From contig JAKCOZ010000001.1 of assembly GCA_022605955.1 (NCBI GenBank), forward strand, positions 16,360,146 through 16,424,145: a DNA stretch of 64,000 nt, given 5' to 3'. Below are positions 1 to 11,390 of this stretch, in pieces. How positions within the stretch are numbered: position 1 is the stretch's first letter; each line of letters opens with the position of its first letter. Under the pieces are notes generated by a model, which had not been told where the DNA came from, searched no databases, and saw only the letters and a list, made by a program, of their open reading frames with translations. The DNA comes from Rallus limicola (taxonomy: Eukaryota > Chordata > Aves > Gruiformes > Rallidae). A program made the translations under genes and the position numbers.

Positions 1-33
1 CTGTCCTACAGATCCACCATCTCCATCTATAAG
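1..33 (+). CDS. BAIAP2L2: BAIAP2L2 first coding exon, 3' part
   Basis: Reads [11 protein letters not shown] in frame and ends at a GTGAGT donor at 34. In paralogues BAIAP2 and BAIAP2L1 the first coding exon also ends on a YK or YR-type residue just before the xxMEQFNP block. I therefore read this as the end of exon 1 entering from outside the window, rather than as a new exon starting after the weak 'cctacag' at 5-11. Confidence 0.75.
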
Positions 34-3000
34 GTGAGTACCAAAAGCAGAGGCTGCTCCTGTCTGCCTGGGTAGGAGGAAAAGTGCTGTTTTCTGCCAA
101 GGGCTGTATTGAAGGGTGACAGCAAGAGTTGGATCCATCCCTGCGCTGAACTGCAGCAGCTCCTGTGGGTTCTGGGCTGTGTTTGAGAGCAGCTGGCAGG
201 AGAGAGGGGGGGTGGTGTGGGTCTTAAGGCAGATCCAGGAAGGAACTGGGCAACCAGGGTGGTTTGTACACAGAGCATGTTTACGAAGGGTGACATGCCT
301 TGGTGGCCGGAGGGAACCTGGAGCTGTCAGCTATTTTCTCCTTTGCTGGAAAGAGCAGGCTGCTCTCATGGAGGCTTCCCTACACACACCGGTGCCACAC
401 CAAGGCAGCGAGTGCTGGGAAGAAGAGAAATTGCTTATTCCAGGCTCTGTGCTTCTCTGCTGTAGGCAGTAGGTTCCTTTGTTGCATACAGCAGGTAAGA
501 GCTACAGGCTGGTCTGGAGCAGTCCATCCCTTCTCTTAGCAAACTGCCGAATCTGGCAGCACACCAAATCCTTGCCAGAATCATGGAATCACAAGGTTGG
601 AAAAGACCAAATTAAAGTCTAACCGAGTCCAACCATTCCTGTCCTATGCTAAACCATATCTCTAAGTATCTCATCTTTTTTTTTTTTTTTTTAAACACAT
701 CCAGGGGTGGTGACTCAACCCCCTCCCTGGGCAGGAAACAGTCATGTTCACACCTGGATAATAAGTGGTGGCCTTCACCCCACCAGGCTCAGGGCCGAGG
801 GAAAAGGCTGCTCAGGTCTCCTTGCAGTTAGTCCCCCATCCTGCAGCGGGTGTGGGGCCTTGGGAAGAAGCCATTTTCAGGGGACCACTTGGCTCTGCAG
901 CCAGCTACGTTGCCCTCAGGCATTGCTCAGAGCGGCTGAAGGTCCTAGCTTTCTGGGATGCAGGGACATCACCACAGCCGTCCTGTGTGGTGGCTGGGAG
1001 AGCTCTCTGCGTCCCTGCTGCACCCACCCAAACGGCAGCAGGAGGGTCTCGCCCTGCTGAGGTCTCAGAAGCATGGGGAAGGCTGGTGCTAATGTGCTTC
1101 TGCTTGGCCACAGAGTATCCTGGAGCAGTTCAACCCTGCGCTGGAGAACCTGGTGTACCTGGGGAACAACTACCTGCGGGCTTTTCACGGTGAGTGAGGT
1201 CCCACAGCGACAGGGCTCCAGACTGTGCTTCTAATGTCCTGGGCATCCCCTGGGACAAGGCTGCTGGTGTCCCCTCCCCCCCGATGTGTCCTGAGCTGCT
1301 CTTAAGCCTTCTGCTCCAGGACTTACTACTGTAGCTAGGCACAGGTGGGGAGAGATGGGGTGTCTTTGCCTGTAGGTGAGGTGCCAGGGGGTGGCTGTCC
1401 TGTGCCCTGCTTGCTGGGGCTGGTGAGAGGGGGAGGCAGGCTGCATCCTTACCTTACCTCCCCTCCCCTCTCCTCTCCTCACAGCACTATCCAAAACAGC
1501 TGAAGTGTATTTTAAGGCAATTGAGAAGATTGGGGAGCAAGCGCTGCAGAGTTCTACCTCACACATGCTGGGTAAGGCTCTCATACTCACCATCCTCTGT
1601 CTTGTGATGAGTTTTGCCTTCCCACTTGCCTGGTCCCTTTCTAGGTACTGGAGGAAGGAAGACACCTTCTCTAACGGGTGACTCAGTGCCAGGCCCTGTG
1701 CAGGCAGTGAGAGTCAAATTTGTTGTGTAGCCTTGGATACCCCTTGAGGCCCCATCACTCTTTCTTGTATCTCTGAGATCAACGACTGATCCCAGCTCCT
1801 GGGATGGTCTTTCAATGATGGACCTCTCATGGAAACCAGTCCTTGCTGGGCATCCCGCCCTGAGACCTGAACTTTTCATCTTGGAGGCACCATTTTACTC
1901 CTCCTTGCAGGTGTGAGGGAAAAGCTGGAGAGCATGATCTGATCTGACCACAGCTGATGGGGTGTTGTCCTCCCAGGCCTAAAGCTAGCTGCAATGGCAG
2001 CTCAGAGCTGAGGGGCTTACACTCAGCAGCTCAAGTAATTCTGCAGCCTGATGACACACGCTGAAAGTATGTTCAGGAAACTGCCCTCCTACTAAATGGT
2101 TTAGTAAACAGCTTCCAGCAGCTGTGTCCCTTCTGTAGAGTCCTACCCTCACGCGCACCACCTGGTTCGTTCCTCTGCTCTGTCACCAGGCTTTTCCTTA
2201 CCTTCTTCCATAATACCAACGCTGGTGAAGCCTGTGTGCAGCATCAGCAGTGGGTTCCAAAGCTGATTTTCCATAGGACAGCCAGAACCATGCACTGAAG
2301 CTGGGGTGCTGCTGGGTTAGAAATGGGGCTTGCAGGGGCTATGGCAGAGTAGAAACCCAGCACCCACAGCCTGTGGCAGTGCTGAGGCTGCCAGCTGGCA
2401 CCTGGAGCTGTACCAGAGTATGGGTCTTGCAGCTTCATGGGCTGGAGCAACCCCATGTTGGCAGTGCCTGGGGAGTGATGGTGGAGCTGAGCTCCGTGAA
2501 GGAAGGCTACCAGCCCCTCTCAGGGTGCAGAGAGCAGTGTGTTGTGATATCTGTTGGACTTTCACACCCATGTATCAGCAGCCTGAGTTGCACGCTGCTG
2601 GTGTCTGCCTCCTGGGGCACACAAGGAAACGGCCATGGGATTTTTCCACCCTCTCCTATCTCTTTCCCTGAAGGTGAAATTCTGATGCAGATGTCTGACA
2701 TGCAGAGACTCCTCAGCTCTGATTTGGAGGTTGTGGTGAGTGCTTTTCCCCAGGGCAGGTTGGGACAAAAGGGACTTCATTAATCACAGCTTGCCAGCAT
2801 TTGCCCAATTTTCCCCATCTCTTGCCCTCCCAACCAGCCTGCTGGCAGGTCCCTGCTATCCCTGCTCCATGTGACAGAGCCTGGCTGGTGGTCAGTGTTC
2901 CATGCCACTGGTGCACTGTCACCATCTCTCCACAAGTGCCCTGGTAGGTGTGACTGAGCAATGTCTGGCTCTAAAGATACATACAGTGAGGCTGCCCTCT

Positions 3001-6000
3001 CTTTCCCTGGGTGGCAGTGGTGGGACAGGAGCAGAGGGGACACAAGCTCTGCCCAACACTGCTGTTTGCACCCATGATGGAGTCTGAGGGTTACCGGTTG
3101 GGTGGATGCTGAGAGCTGACCCCTAAGCTGCAGGGCTGCTCCATGGTAGCCATGATGTGCCCGTTTCTGTATAGGGTCCCAGTGGCAAGACAGTCACTAG
3201 CTCCAGGGGGTTTACAAGCCACCCCTCACTGCAGTGTGTGTAACACCCCGTATGGCAAAGTGACAAGGGTGATGGCTCCTTCACCTCTTTCAGGCCCAGA
3301 CCTTCCACGTGGACCTGCTGCAGCACATGGAGAGGAACACCAAAATGGATGTACAATTCATCAGTGTGAGTGATGAGCTTCCTTCTCCTCGGCCCTTCTC
3401 ATTTCCCTCTCCTCTCCTCCCAAGGGCTTTTCCTTGAGCACTTCAAGTGTTTCCTTGACTTTCCTCAGCAGCAGTTAGGGGGGGCTCGTCTTCACCTTCA
3501 TGGACCCCTAGTTCAGCTGATGATGGAGGGCTAAAGAGGGCAGGAATACTGTTCTTTATGCTGTGAGACTCACCAAATGCTTTAATGGGGCTGAGAGACT
3601 TGGCATCCCAAAAGCTGAGTTCCCAGCTTCTGTGTGGGTGTGGGTCCTGTGCCACTGTGGCCAAGCTGGCCATACTGGTGGGTAGTGTCACAGAGAGAGA
3701 TGGAGGTCTGGGGGCTTGGCCCCAGTGCCAGGGCAGTTGGGTGCCAGTTCTTGATCCTGAGGCCTTGAAGTTCATCAGAACTTTGGGACCCTTCAAGATT
3801 AAGAGAAAGGTAAAGAAAGACTTTTCTAAAAAGCCCAGGTGAAGTCTGATTTCAGGGGGTCTCAGATGTTCAACCACCCATTAGAGCAGGACCATTGCTG
3901 CATCACAGTGTGACTGGGTCTCTGTGTCCTCACCAAGCCTGGTTTCTCCCTGTCAGGAGAGCCAGAAGCAGTATGAGCTGGAGTACCAGCGCAGAGTCAC
4001 CAACCTGGATAAATGCACGGCAGAGCTGTGGAGAATGGAGAGAGCCCGTGATAAAAATGCCCGGGAGATGAAGGTGAGCGGTGATGGCAGGAAGGGGAGT
4101 TGGAAAAAGAACCAAATGACTTTTCTGGAGCCAGGGATCAGCAACCTTGTCCTTCCATAAAAGCCAGGGGGATGACCCAAACGTTCAAAGGCAACAGGCT
4201 TATCTGGAAAGGAGGAAACTCCTTTCCTGCAGGGTATGGTTGACTTGTGCTCCTGCCAAGCCCTGTCCTCACTTAGCAAGCCTCAGCGAAAGGACTTAAT
4301 CCCTGGCACTCTGCTCATCCTCTGCAATGCTCTAGCACTGTGGGCACTGGGAAGCTGGTAGACATGATGACCTGTTTTAACCCTTCCCTTGCCATGCGTG
4401 AACCAGGTTTGCACTGATCCTTTCCAATCCCTTTTTCCCCTGGTGCCCAGGAGAACGTGATGCGCCTGCGCTCGGAGATGCAGGCATTTGTCTCTGAGAG
4501 CCAGAGGGAGGCTGAGCTGGAGGAGAAACGCCGCTACCGCTTCCTGGCTGAAAAGCACCAGATGCTTTACAACACCCTCCTTCAGTTTTACAGCAGGGTA
4601 CAGCCTTGGTGTGCCGGGGAGAGGAGCTGGGACAGCCTGACTGGAGGTGGGGGGCATGCCAGCAGGAGGGAACCAGGCCTGAGCTGACTCTTGGGAGATG
4701 GCAGTGTCTGTGTGTGGGCTGGGCAGGGAACTATTTCATTGCCTGCTGTGGGGTCCAGGCTGACTGGGCTGGGCTGGGAGAGCGTGGCCAGGGGTGAGGA
4801 TGGTGCCAACATGGGGCTAGTTGGGTGCTTGAGGGGTGGGACAGGGAAGGGCAATGTAGGTGCTCATGGCAGGATTGTGGGGTGTTTGCTGGGGGTGCCA
4901 TCCTAAAAATTCACTCCTGCAGAGTGATTCCCACAAACGTAGTTGTGGGAGGACCCGGTCCCTGACCTAATGCATGTGGCGGCCCTCAGCTCCCTCTGTA
5001 GCTGTTCCACCCTGTCCATCACTGCCTCTTCTCTCTCTCCTCAGGCCCGGGGCATGATCCAGACCAAGGCTCCACAGTGGAAGGAGCAGCTGGAGGCCAG
5101 TCGCAACCCCTCAAACAGCCACTCGCAAGGTCTTCTCACAGCCTCTCATGGCCAGGGGTATCCTTCAGGACGGCTCACCCCCACCCACCTCGAGACGGTA
5201 AGGAACCCTTGGCAATGGCAATGCTGCAGCTGTCCCTTTCATGCTGCAGGGCAAGGCCAGTCCTTGGCCAACCACAGTACTTGCTGTGTCCTGTCCTGGG
5301 CAAGATGAAGGGAAGCGTATTTATGGGCTGCAACAGGGGAATGTGCTGGGTTTGGCTTTCTGAGAGGGACTTGGTATCTCAGAGCGTCTCCTGCTTGATG
5401 CAGCCCCTGCGGATTCATTCTCCTTTCTTTCCAACAGCCCCAGAGACCCCTTGGAGACTTTGGTTCTCCCATGACTGGGAGTAGATCCAGCATCTTCTCT
5501 CCGGACCCTCCAGAAATGAGACTGCCTCCTCAAGCAGAGCCCTCCAGGCGACCACTGCGGAGGACACCATCAGCCAGTATGATCCATGTCTGGGAGAAAC
5601 ACTGTGGAGAAACACAGTGGTTGGGCCCCTCTGAGAACATGATTAAGTTTAGGGAGGGACTACCACTCTATCAGATCACTGGTCCTCAGTCACATCCCTG
5701 AGCATGCTGGGAGGACAGTGCATACGGGAGCTGGGGCAGGCAAGGCTGAATGAAGCAGCAGGTAAACGCAACCTCCAGAGCAAAGTCCACCCAGGACAAG
5801 GCCAGGTTTCCTGGCTGGCTGTGTGGGGAAGGAAAACCCATAGGTGTGCAATTTTTCAAGGCTCCTTGAACCACGAGGGCTGTTTCTTACGTTTTGGTGA
5901 TGCACCTTTCCCTGCACTACCATATCAAGTACTGCTGTGCCCTGCAAACCCCAAACCCCAGCCTCGTGTCTCACCTGCTTTTCTGTCCTGAAACATTTCA

Positions 6001-9000
6001 GCTTGAAGTGTTAAAAAAAAAAAAAAAAGGCAGGAGGAGAGGAAAATTACCCAAAATTTCAGTTGCTTGAGCAGGGTTGGGAAGAGGGACATCAACCACT
6101 CATTTAGTGGGCAGTATTTGTGCCCTGTCCATCTGGCCAAAGAAGACACGGTGCAAAGCAAGTGTTTTCAGCTTGAGGTGATTTTTCTCCTGGTGAGATG
6201 AATGGTTTGCCTTTTCCCATGCTACTCCGTGCTCCCTGTGCAGAGGAAGGCCATCTACTCCTCTAGGATAACTACCAGGCTGGGGAAGTGCTGGTCCCTT
6301 TGAGGCAATGTGGGTGTTGCAGGAAGATGCTGGGCTCCAGCCAGACCTCTCTGATGCCTCCCTGCAGGTTTGCTCCCAACGGGCCATACGTCCCGTTCAG
6401 GCTCTTTTGGTGAGGCCAGCAGCAGCAGCGAAAGCAGGAGGAAGGGCGGCACGGTGAGAGTACAGGCTATCGTGCCCCACACAGCCGGCACCAACCGGAC
6501 CCTCCTACGGTTTGACCCCGGGGATGTCATCACGGTGCTGATGCCGGACGCGCAGAACGGCTGGCTGTATGGCAAGCTGGAGAGCTCATCCACGTAGGTG
6601 CTGCGAACTGGCCTGATGCATGCTTGTCGGGTCTGGAGCTGGAAGGCTTAAGCTCAAAATTATCTCTTCCCTCCCTTCCTGCATTGGCCCTGGGCACCGT
6701 GTCTCACCCACCATCTGGGTGGGACATCACCATGTCCCCAGCCACGCGCTGTGCCTTTAGCATGGATGCTCTCTAAGCGGAGAAGATGAGCATGAAGTGT
6801 GAGCATGGATGAGCTTGCCTGAGAAAGCTCCAGGGGGGCGGGGGGTGGAAGGGCTGGGGATGCGGTCACCCCCTCCCCGCTTGCATGACTGAGTGACCCC
6901 TGTTATGGGACCCAGCTCGGGGCTGTGAACTGCTGGAGTTATCTGAGAGGCCTGGCGTTTCTAAGCTGCGGCCGCAGCCTCCAGCACAGGCAGGGCATGG
7001 AAACTGCTGCACCCTGCACTTACTGAATTACTCCCTGTGGTGTTGCTGGCCAACACCTGCGTGCGAAGCCTGCCTGTTCCACAGGGCATCCCCACACCAG
7101 GCTCTGCAGCACAGCTCCCACTCAGGTGTGAGATGAGCAAGAGTGGCACCTTTCTTTTTGCGGGTTTTCTGGTGTGGAGCTGCTTTGCCCTGAGGAGAAA
7201 GGATTACTGCAGCTTCTTTGCGTGCTGGCCTTGGCTTCCTTGTGATTGTGCTCAGGGTGTCTGTTCCTGGATTGCACCAGCATTCCTTCCGGGAGCAGGG
7301 ATTTTGCACAGCCTCTGAGATAAGCAAGTCCTGCTTCAAGCTCAGAGACCATCTTGCAATAACCCCATGCCCCACCAAGGTGTGAAAGATGTGCAGAAAG
7401 CTTGTCACGTGTGGTAGTGGCTTGGTTGATGTGTGGGATGGGTGTAGACCAGGGGTGCTGGGCAGCTGGATTGGAAGAACCACAAACCGTGGCTGCCTGG
7501 AGCTAATTCATCTCTCTTCCTGTGCTCTAGATGTGGCTGGTTCCCTGAAGCTTATGTCAAGCCTCTGGAGGATGCAAGAGAGTTGGAAGAGCCAGCCACC
7601 AGGTAACAGGAAACCGTTTGGCCAGGCAGGAGCCGGAGCAGCTCCTCGTATGTCACAAATACCAGTGGGATACCTGTTTGGGGTGTGCCCCATGGAGAGC
7701 TGCAGTGCTTCTATGCTGGACCATCTGCTGAGAGCCTTGTTGTGCCCTGAGATCTCACAGTCTTACCCTAGATGGCTCTCCTAACTTGTGCAAGATCTTC
7801 TCCAAGGAGTTTGTAACTGGGCCAGTCCAGTTTTCCCCGAAGACATCCCACAGATACATACTGTGGCTGTTCCTTCTTTCACCTTACTGCCTTCTCCTCT
7901 TGCTTAGGTCCTTCCCACTGCGAAGCAGTCACAGTATGGATGACATCCTGGACCGTCCCAGCACTACCTCTAGCAATTACCGGCCTGCTGCTGCCCAGCC
8001 CAGTTTGCCAAACCCACCTCCCCTCCCGGTGGGTGCTAGCAGTCACCAAAGTGGGGTGGCCACCCCAGTCAGTTCTGTCTCCAAGGTGAGTGTGGGAGCA
8101 GTGACCAGGGGGTGTGTGGAGTGAGCCACATCCTTCTAGCAGTGCTTTCATCCTCCAAAGCATGCCTTTTCTGCATTGGCCTCTTGACAAAGAGAAACAC
8201 CTTCCACATGTTGGTCTGTGATCTCCCTTCCTGAGCTAAGGGGTTTTGTTCGCACTTGCCTTTGTCACCCAGTCTGTTCCCATGTTGCCATGTCCTGGTG
8301 GCCCCTGCCAGTTGGCCGTGTGTGTGCAGATCCTCAGTGCCTGGCTTCCCTCCTTTGAGGGACTGCTTTTCTGCCACTGCCCTTGTCATTTCTCTCTCTT
8401 TTTGCTCACCAGGGGCCCTTCAGTTCAGTCCTTTCCTCCATGACCTCCCAGCCTGATTTCTGGTGGCTCCAGGGCAACACCTCTTTCTGCTAATAGTAGG
8501 ACCATGGAGTGATCAGGCTGGGCTGAGGGTGGGTGACCAGCTAACAGAGATGCCATCCTTCTTCTCCCTTCAGAGAATGGAGAGGAGTTTTGTAGAGCTC
8601 TTCTTGTCAATTCAAGCAAGGGTTGGGTTAAAGTCACATCTGGGTAGAGGAAAGGCTAGGGGAAAAGGCTGAGGGTGCAGCCATTTTGGAGAGCTATAGG
8701 GTGAGTTGTGTTAAACCCATGGTTATGGCTCCACTTACCCACTGCTTCCAGCTGTGGGGAATTGTTGAGAACAGTTTAAGATGAACCTGGGAGAGGGAAG
8801 GGGAGTGCTGCCTGTGGGGCATTTACTTGCTCAGTCACAGGAAACTGAGAAACCTCATTTCTGGTCTCTGGTTCCAGGCCAGTGCGCAGTTCAAAGCAAC
8901 CAGATGTCTCAAAGGGCTGGAAAAGTAACATTTAATTACTCTTTCTTCCCTTCATGTCCTGCCCCGTGGTTTCAGGGAGCCTCAGGCTGCACAAGGGAAC

Positions 9001-10669
9001 AGGCCCTGAAGCCTACCTCCCCATTCAGGTTTCCGTCTGGTCCCAAGTTTATGGTGTAAGAATAGACCTGGAATTGAGCAATTAAGCATGTGGAACACTT
9101 TGAGTGCCATGGCAGAGAAACTGAGCCTCTTTGGAAGGGCCCATTTGACTCCCCAGCCAGCACAGATAGCCACAGATGGCTTTCTAAGGGCTGCCACCAG
9201 CTACAGAAACTGGTGTACTTCAGCAGGACAGTTGTTACTGATCCTTTGTTATCTGCTGGCCACAGATAAGGACCACAGGGTGGTTGGCTCCACATTTAAG
9301 CAGAATCTGGTTTAGGGCAGGGTGCAACACTACAGCTCTTGGGGGTGATAAATTCCTTGCCAGGGTGTGTGGGCAATGTGAGGGGGCATCTCTGGCTGTG
9401 CTGGCAGGGTGCAATGTAGCTCAGACTGTCGCTGTTTGCTGTGCTCTTCAGACATGACACTGTGGGGATCTGAGACCTCTCCGTTCTTCCTGGAGACAAA
9501 GGGAGGTGTGCTAGGGGAACAGGGAACCTGAGCTGTAGGACAGCCCCCACCACAGAAATCAGGATGTTATCTATAGTGGTGACTTACGCAAAGTCTGAAT
9601 GAATGAGGAGTCGGTGCCTCATTACTAGGGCTTGGACTTCTAATTCGCTGAAGTGTTTTGTAAAATCTTCCTCCATGTGTGCGGTGTCTCCTGCCCCACT
9701 TTTGTCTCACCATTCCCCTCCCCACCCCACATCACTCACTGCTCACTGCCTTTCTTTTCACTGCAGAAATCGGGAGTATTTGACCAGCCCCCTGCACTGT
9801 TCCCACGGTGAGTGAGATGTGGAGCTGTGCTCTGGAATCCTCAGATGGGGAGGGGGAGGGTACTATTATAATACAGGTATTATTTAATCTTTTGGTTTAT
9901 CAAATGGGGGAGGAATGGAGAAGTGTCTGGAGGAAAGCAATGCACAACCCATCTTCCAGGGCAGGAGGTGGGCCCACAGAGGGGGGTTATTCTGGCTAGC
10001 TGGGAGGGCTCTCTCCGACCTCTGGTAATATGAGGTTAGGACCTGAGTACCCTGAGCAGATGGCCAGGCCTGAGTGCTCCTTCTAATCCATCCTGGAAGA
10101 ACCACAATAGCAGCTCACAGCCTGAGTGTGGAGCTACATGATCTGTGCAGCTCTGCCTGCTTGGAAAGAGCTGAGGCATAAGGGATGTGGCTTTTAGCTT
10201 TGATGAGTCAGGTCTTGGGAGATGAGATGTGCCATAAATCCTCGCTTTCCTTTTCCCTGTAGCCAGGTTGGTGTCTCCATGTTTCTGCCATGGTACTGTG
10301 GCCTCTGCTCCCAGGCTTCCTGTTTGGAGTGTCAGGGGCCACAAGTGTAGATTGCTATCACAAGGGACAGCCTTATGCTAGTGTCCCTTTTTCACCAGAT
10401 GGAAGAGGGAGGGCAAGAAGCCCTGAGGAGAGGCCCCGGGGAACCTGCAGCAGGGTGTGATAAGGAGAGAGAAAACATGCTCAGCAGAAACCTTTTCCAT
10501 ACGAGGTGGCTGTGTGCCGTGACTGAACAGCCTTTTGTCAGCGAGTCCCTCGCATGATTTCCTCATGGCTGCCTGTTTCCATTCTCCTTGCAGAGGTACC
10601 AACCCCTTTGCTACAGTCAAGCTGCGTCCCACAGTCACCAATGACCGCTCAGCACCCATCATCCGATGA
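1..10669 (+). CDS. BAIAP2L2: BAIAP2L2 (Pinkbar), spliced coding region, N-terminus cut by window edge
   Basis: I-BAR (IMD) and SH3 adaptor of the IRSp53/BAIAP2 family. In vertebrates it binds phosphoinositide membranes and favours flat or gently curved sheets at epithelial junctions, and it works at stereocilia tips in hair cells (established knowledge). Fourteen coding exons are visible: 1-33, 1114-1189, 1485-1571, 2674-2735, 3294-3365, 3957-4073, 4451-4597, 5045-5197, 5438-5576, 6368-6593, 7531-7602, 7908-8085, 9767-9807 and 10594-10669. All join in frame with AG/GT borders and give about 490 residues, missing only roughly the first six to ten. Human BAIAP2L2 is of similar length. Order: I-BAR (exons 1-8), Ser/Pro linker, SH3 (exons 10-11), basic/Ser-rich [13 protein letters not shown] box, and the family C-terminus [19 protein letters not shown]. 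Introns hold only a CR1 fragment (579-735) and an A16 run (6012-6027). Identity is secure; the exact N-terminal start lies outside the window. Confidence 0.95.
579..735 (-). repeat. CR1 LINE 3' fragment
   Basis: Read on the plus strand, 'aatcatggaatcacaaggttgg...gagtccaaccatt', then after a T-rich run 'ccaggggtggtgactcaacc...ccctgggcagg'. This is the reverse complement of a CR1 3' end. It is old and interrupted, lying in the first intron of BAIAP2L2 in the window, antisense to the gene. Confidence 0.8.
1114..1189 (+). CDS. BAIAP2L2: BAIAP2L2 coding exon (I-BAR helix 1)
   Basis: Acceptor CCACAG ends at 1113 and the donor is GTGAGT. Encodes [20 protein letters not shown] and onward to AFH, the I-BAR hallmark segment. 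Ends in phase 1 (one base of the Ala codon). Confidence 0.93.
1485..1571 (+). CDS. BAIAP2L2: BAIAP2L2 coding exon (I-BAR)
   Basis: Preceded by a long CT tract and CTCACAG, followed by GTAAGG. Encodes the [17 protein letters not shown] segment. Phase 1 in and phase 1 out. Confidence 0.93.
2674..2735 (+). CDS. BAIAP2L2: BAIAP2L2 coding exon (I-BAR)
   Basis: Encodes [19 protein letters not shown] and the following Val-Val. The acceptor is CTGAAG and the donor GTGAGT. Phase 1 in, phase 0 out; the frame closes exactly with the previous exon. Confidence 0.92.
3294..3365 (+). CDS. BAIAP2L2: BAIAP2L2 coding exon (I-BAR)
   Basis: Exactly 24 codons: [20 protein letters not shown] through to FIS. Acceptor TTTCAG, donor GTGAGT, phase 0 at both ends. 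Confidence 0.93.
3957..4073 (+). CDS. BAIAP2L2: BAIAP2L2 coding exon (I-BAR)
   Basis: Exactly 39 codons, from [13 protein letters not shown] to RDKNAREMK, a charged helix typical of the I-BAR bundle. Acceptor TGTCAG, donor GTGAGC. Confidence 0.94.
4451..4597 (+). CDS. BAIAP2L2: BAIAP2L2 coding exon (I-BAR)
   Basis: Exactly 49 codons containing [12 protein letters not shown], the conserved I-BAR signature. Acceptor GCCCAG; the donor GTACAG is less usual but is the only one that keeps frame with the next exon (SR|ARGM). Confidence 0.92.
5045..5197 (+). CDS. BAIAP2L2: BAIAP2L2 coding exon (end of I-BAR, linker)
   Basis: Exactly 51 codons from [20 protein letters not shown] to [10 protein letters not shown]. 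It finishes the I-BAR helical bundle and enters the Ser/Pro linker. Acceptor CCTCAG, donor GTAAGG. Confidence 0.93.
5438..5576 (+). CDS. BAIAP2L2: BAIAP2L2 coding exon (Ser/Pro linker)
   Basis: Runs from [11 protein letters not shown] to [17 protein letters not shown] matches the linker of the human protein. Ends in phase 1 at a GTATGA donor. Without splicing the frame stays open to a stop near 5701. Confidence 0.9.
6012..6027. repeat. A16 homopolymer
   Basis: Run of about 16 A in the BAIAP2L2 intron 5577-6367. No recognisable retroposed body precedes it. Confidence 0.7.
6368..6593 (+). CDS. BAIAP2L2: BAIAP2L2 coding exon (linker and first part of SH3)
   Basis: Ser-rich start, then the SH3 domain from about [18 protein letters not shown] through [12 protein letters not shown] and NGWLYGKLE. 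The first SH3 strand is VPHT rather than ALYDY, as is usual in the BAIAP2L branch. The donor GTAGGT after 6593 is chosen because AC + A completes a Thr codon with the next exon. Confidence 0.93.
7531..7602 (+). CDS. BAIAP2L2: BAIAP2L2 coding exon (end of SH3)
   Basis: Encodes [18 protein letters not shown] and on to [13 protein letters not shown] is the closing SH3 strand with the conserved W, P and Y ligand-groove residues. Acceptor CTCTAG, donor GTAACA. Confidence 0.93.
7908..8085 (+). CDS. BAIAP2L2: BAIAP2L2 coding exon (SHSMDD box, Pro-rich)
   Basis: Encodes [17 protein letters not shown], then a Pro/Ser-rich stretch ending SSVSK. The human protein has a matching RGSHSLDDLLDRP box. Acceptor GCTTAG, donor GTGAGT, phase 0 out. 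Confidence 0.92.
9767..9807 (+). CDS. BAIAP2L2: BAIAP2L2 small coding exon
   Basis: 41 bases encoding [13 protein letters not shown] and two bases of Arg. Acceptor CTGCAG, donor GTGAGT. The phase joins exactly to the final exon. Confidence 0.88.
10594..10669 (+). CDS. BAIAP2L2: BAIAP2L2 last coding exon
   Basis: Encodes [20 protein letters not shown] and then PIIR before TGA at 10667-10669. This is the near-invariant C-terminus shared with BAIAP2L1. Confidence 0.95.
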
Positions 10670-11390
10670 AGTGGGGCTGCGGATGGTGGAGAATTTCATC
10701 GGGAAGGGGGAGGCATGCAAGTGATGGGCTGCGACCCCCAGCTGAACAGCAACCTAGTGCTACCACTCACTTTTCCCCTCCTTTCCCTCTGGGTCATGGG
10801 GACTCATCTCGCCTGGCTACCTGGCGTGCTTTAGCCCATAGCAGATCCTTGCTGCTTTCTTTGGATTGCCCCGTCCCCCACTCCCTGTGTGATGTTCCTG
10901 TACTTAAGTGGGAGGAGTCTGGTGTTACTGATGCTGGTGGCCTAGGAGAGGGGATGCTTCGGTCTGGGAGACACAGAGGGACAGATGGGTTAGATCACCT
11001 GCAGCATGGGGCAGTGCTAGCAGGATGAGGAAGGTGAAGCCTTGCCAGCCTTACTGTGGGCAGAGAATGACACTCACCGAACAATCCCTTTGCAATCTGA
11101 AAAATGAACCCCAAAGGGAGTAGGCCATGAGAAGGCTTCCAGTGATGTGGTCCCAGCCCATGGGGTCTACAGCTCTCTGCCCTCAGCCCTTTTGACAACC
11201 ATGTCCATTTGTAGCAGCATCTGCCCCTTCTCACCCCCGCTGCAGCCCCTTCCCTTGCTGGGCAGCTCTGGGGCAAGGTGGGGGCAGGTGACAGTGCCCT
11301 GCGCTGCTGCCCTGCTCCTTCGCCTATTCTCCTGTGGAAAAATAATTTGGTTTGTTTTGTTTTTAAATAAAATGGAGAATGCCGCTTCCC
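10670..11390 (+). other. BAIAP2L2: BAIAP2L2 3' UTR
   Basis: Sequence between the stop codon and just past the first canonical AATAAA. It has no repeats. The exact cleavage site is inferred as 10-25 bases after the signal. Confidence 0.7.
11366..11371 (+). terminator. BAIAP2L2 polyadenylation signal AATAAA
   Basis: First AATAAA after the BAIAP2L2 stop, about 700 bases downstream, preceded by a T-rich stretch (TTTGTTTTGTTTTT). Confidence 0.75.

Noticed and set aside
5..11. 'cctacag' as a splice acceptor in front of the first BAIAP2L2 segment
   Set aside because: Weak pyrimidine tract, and family gene structure favours continuous exon 1 coding across it.
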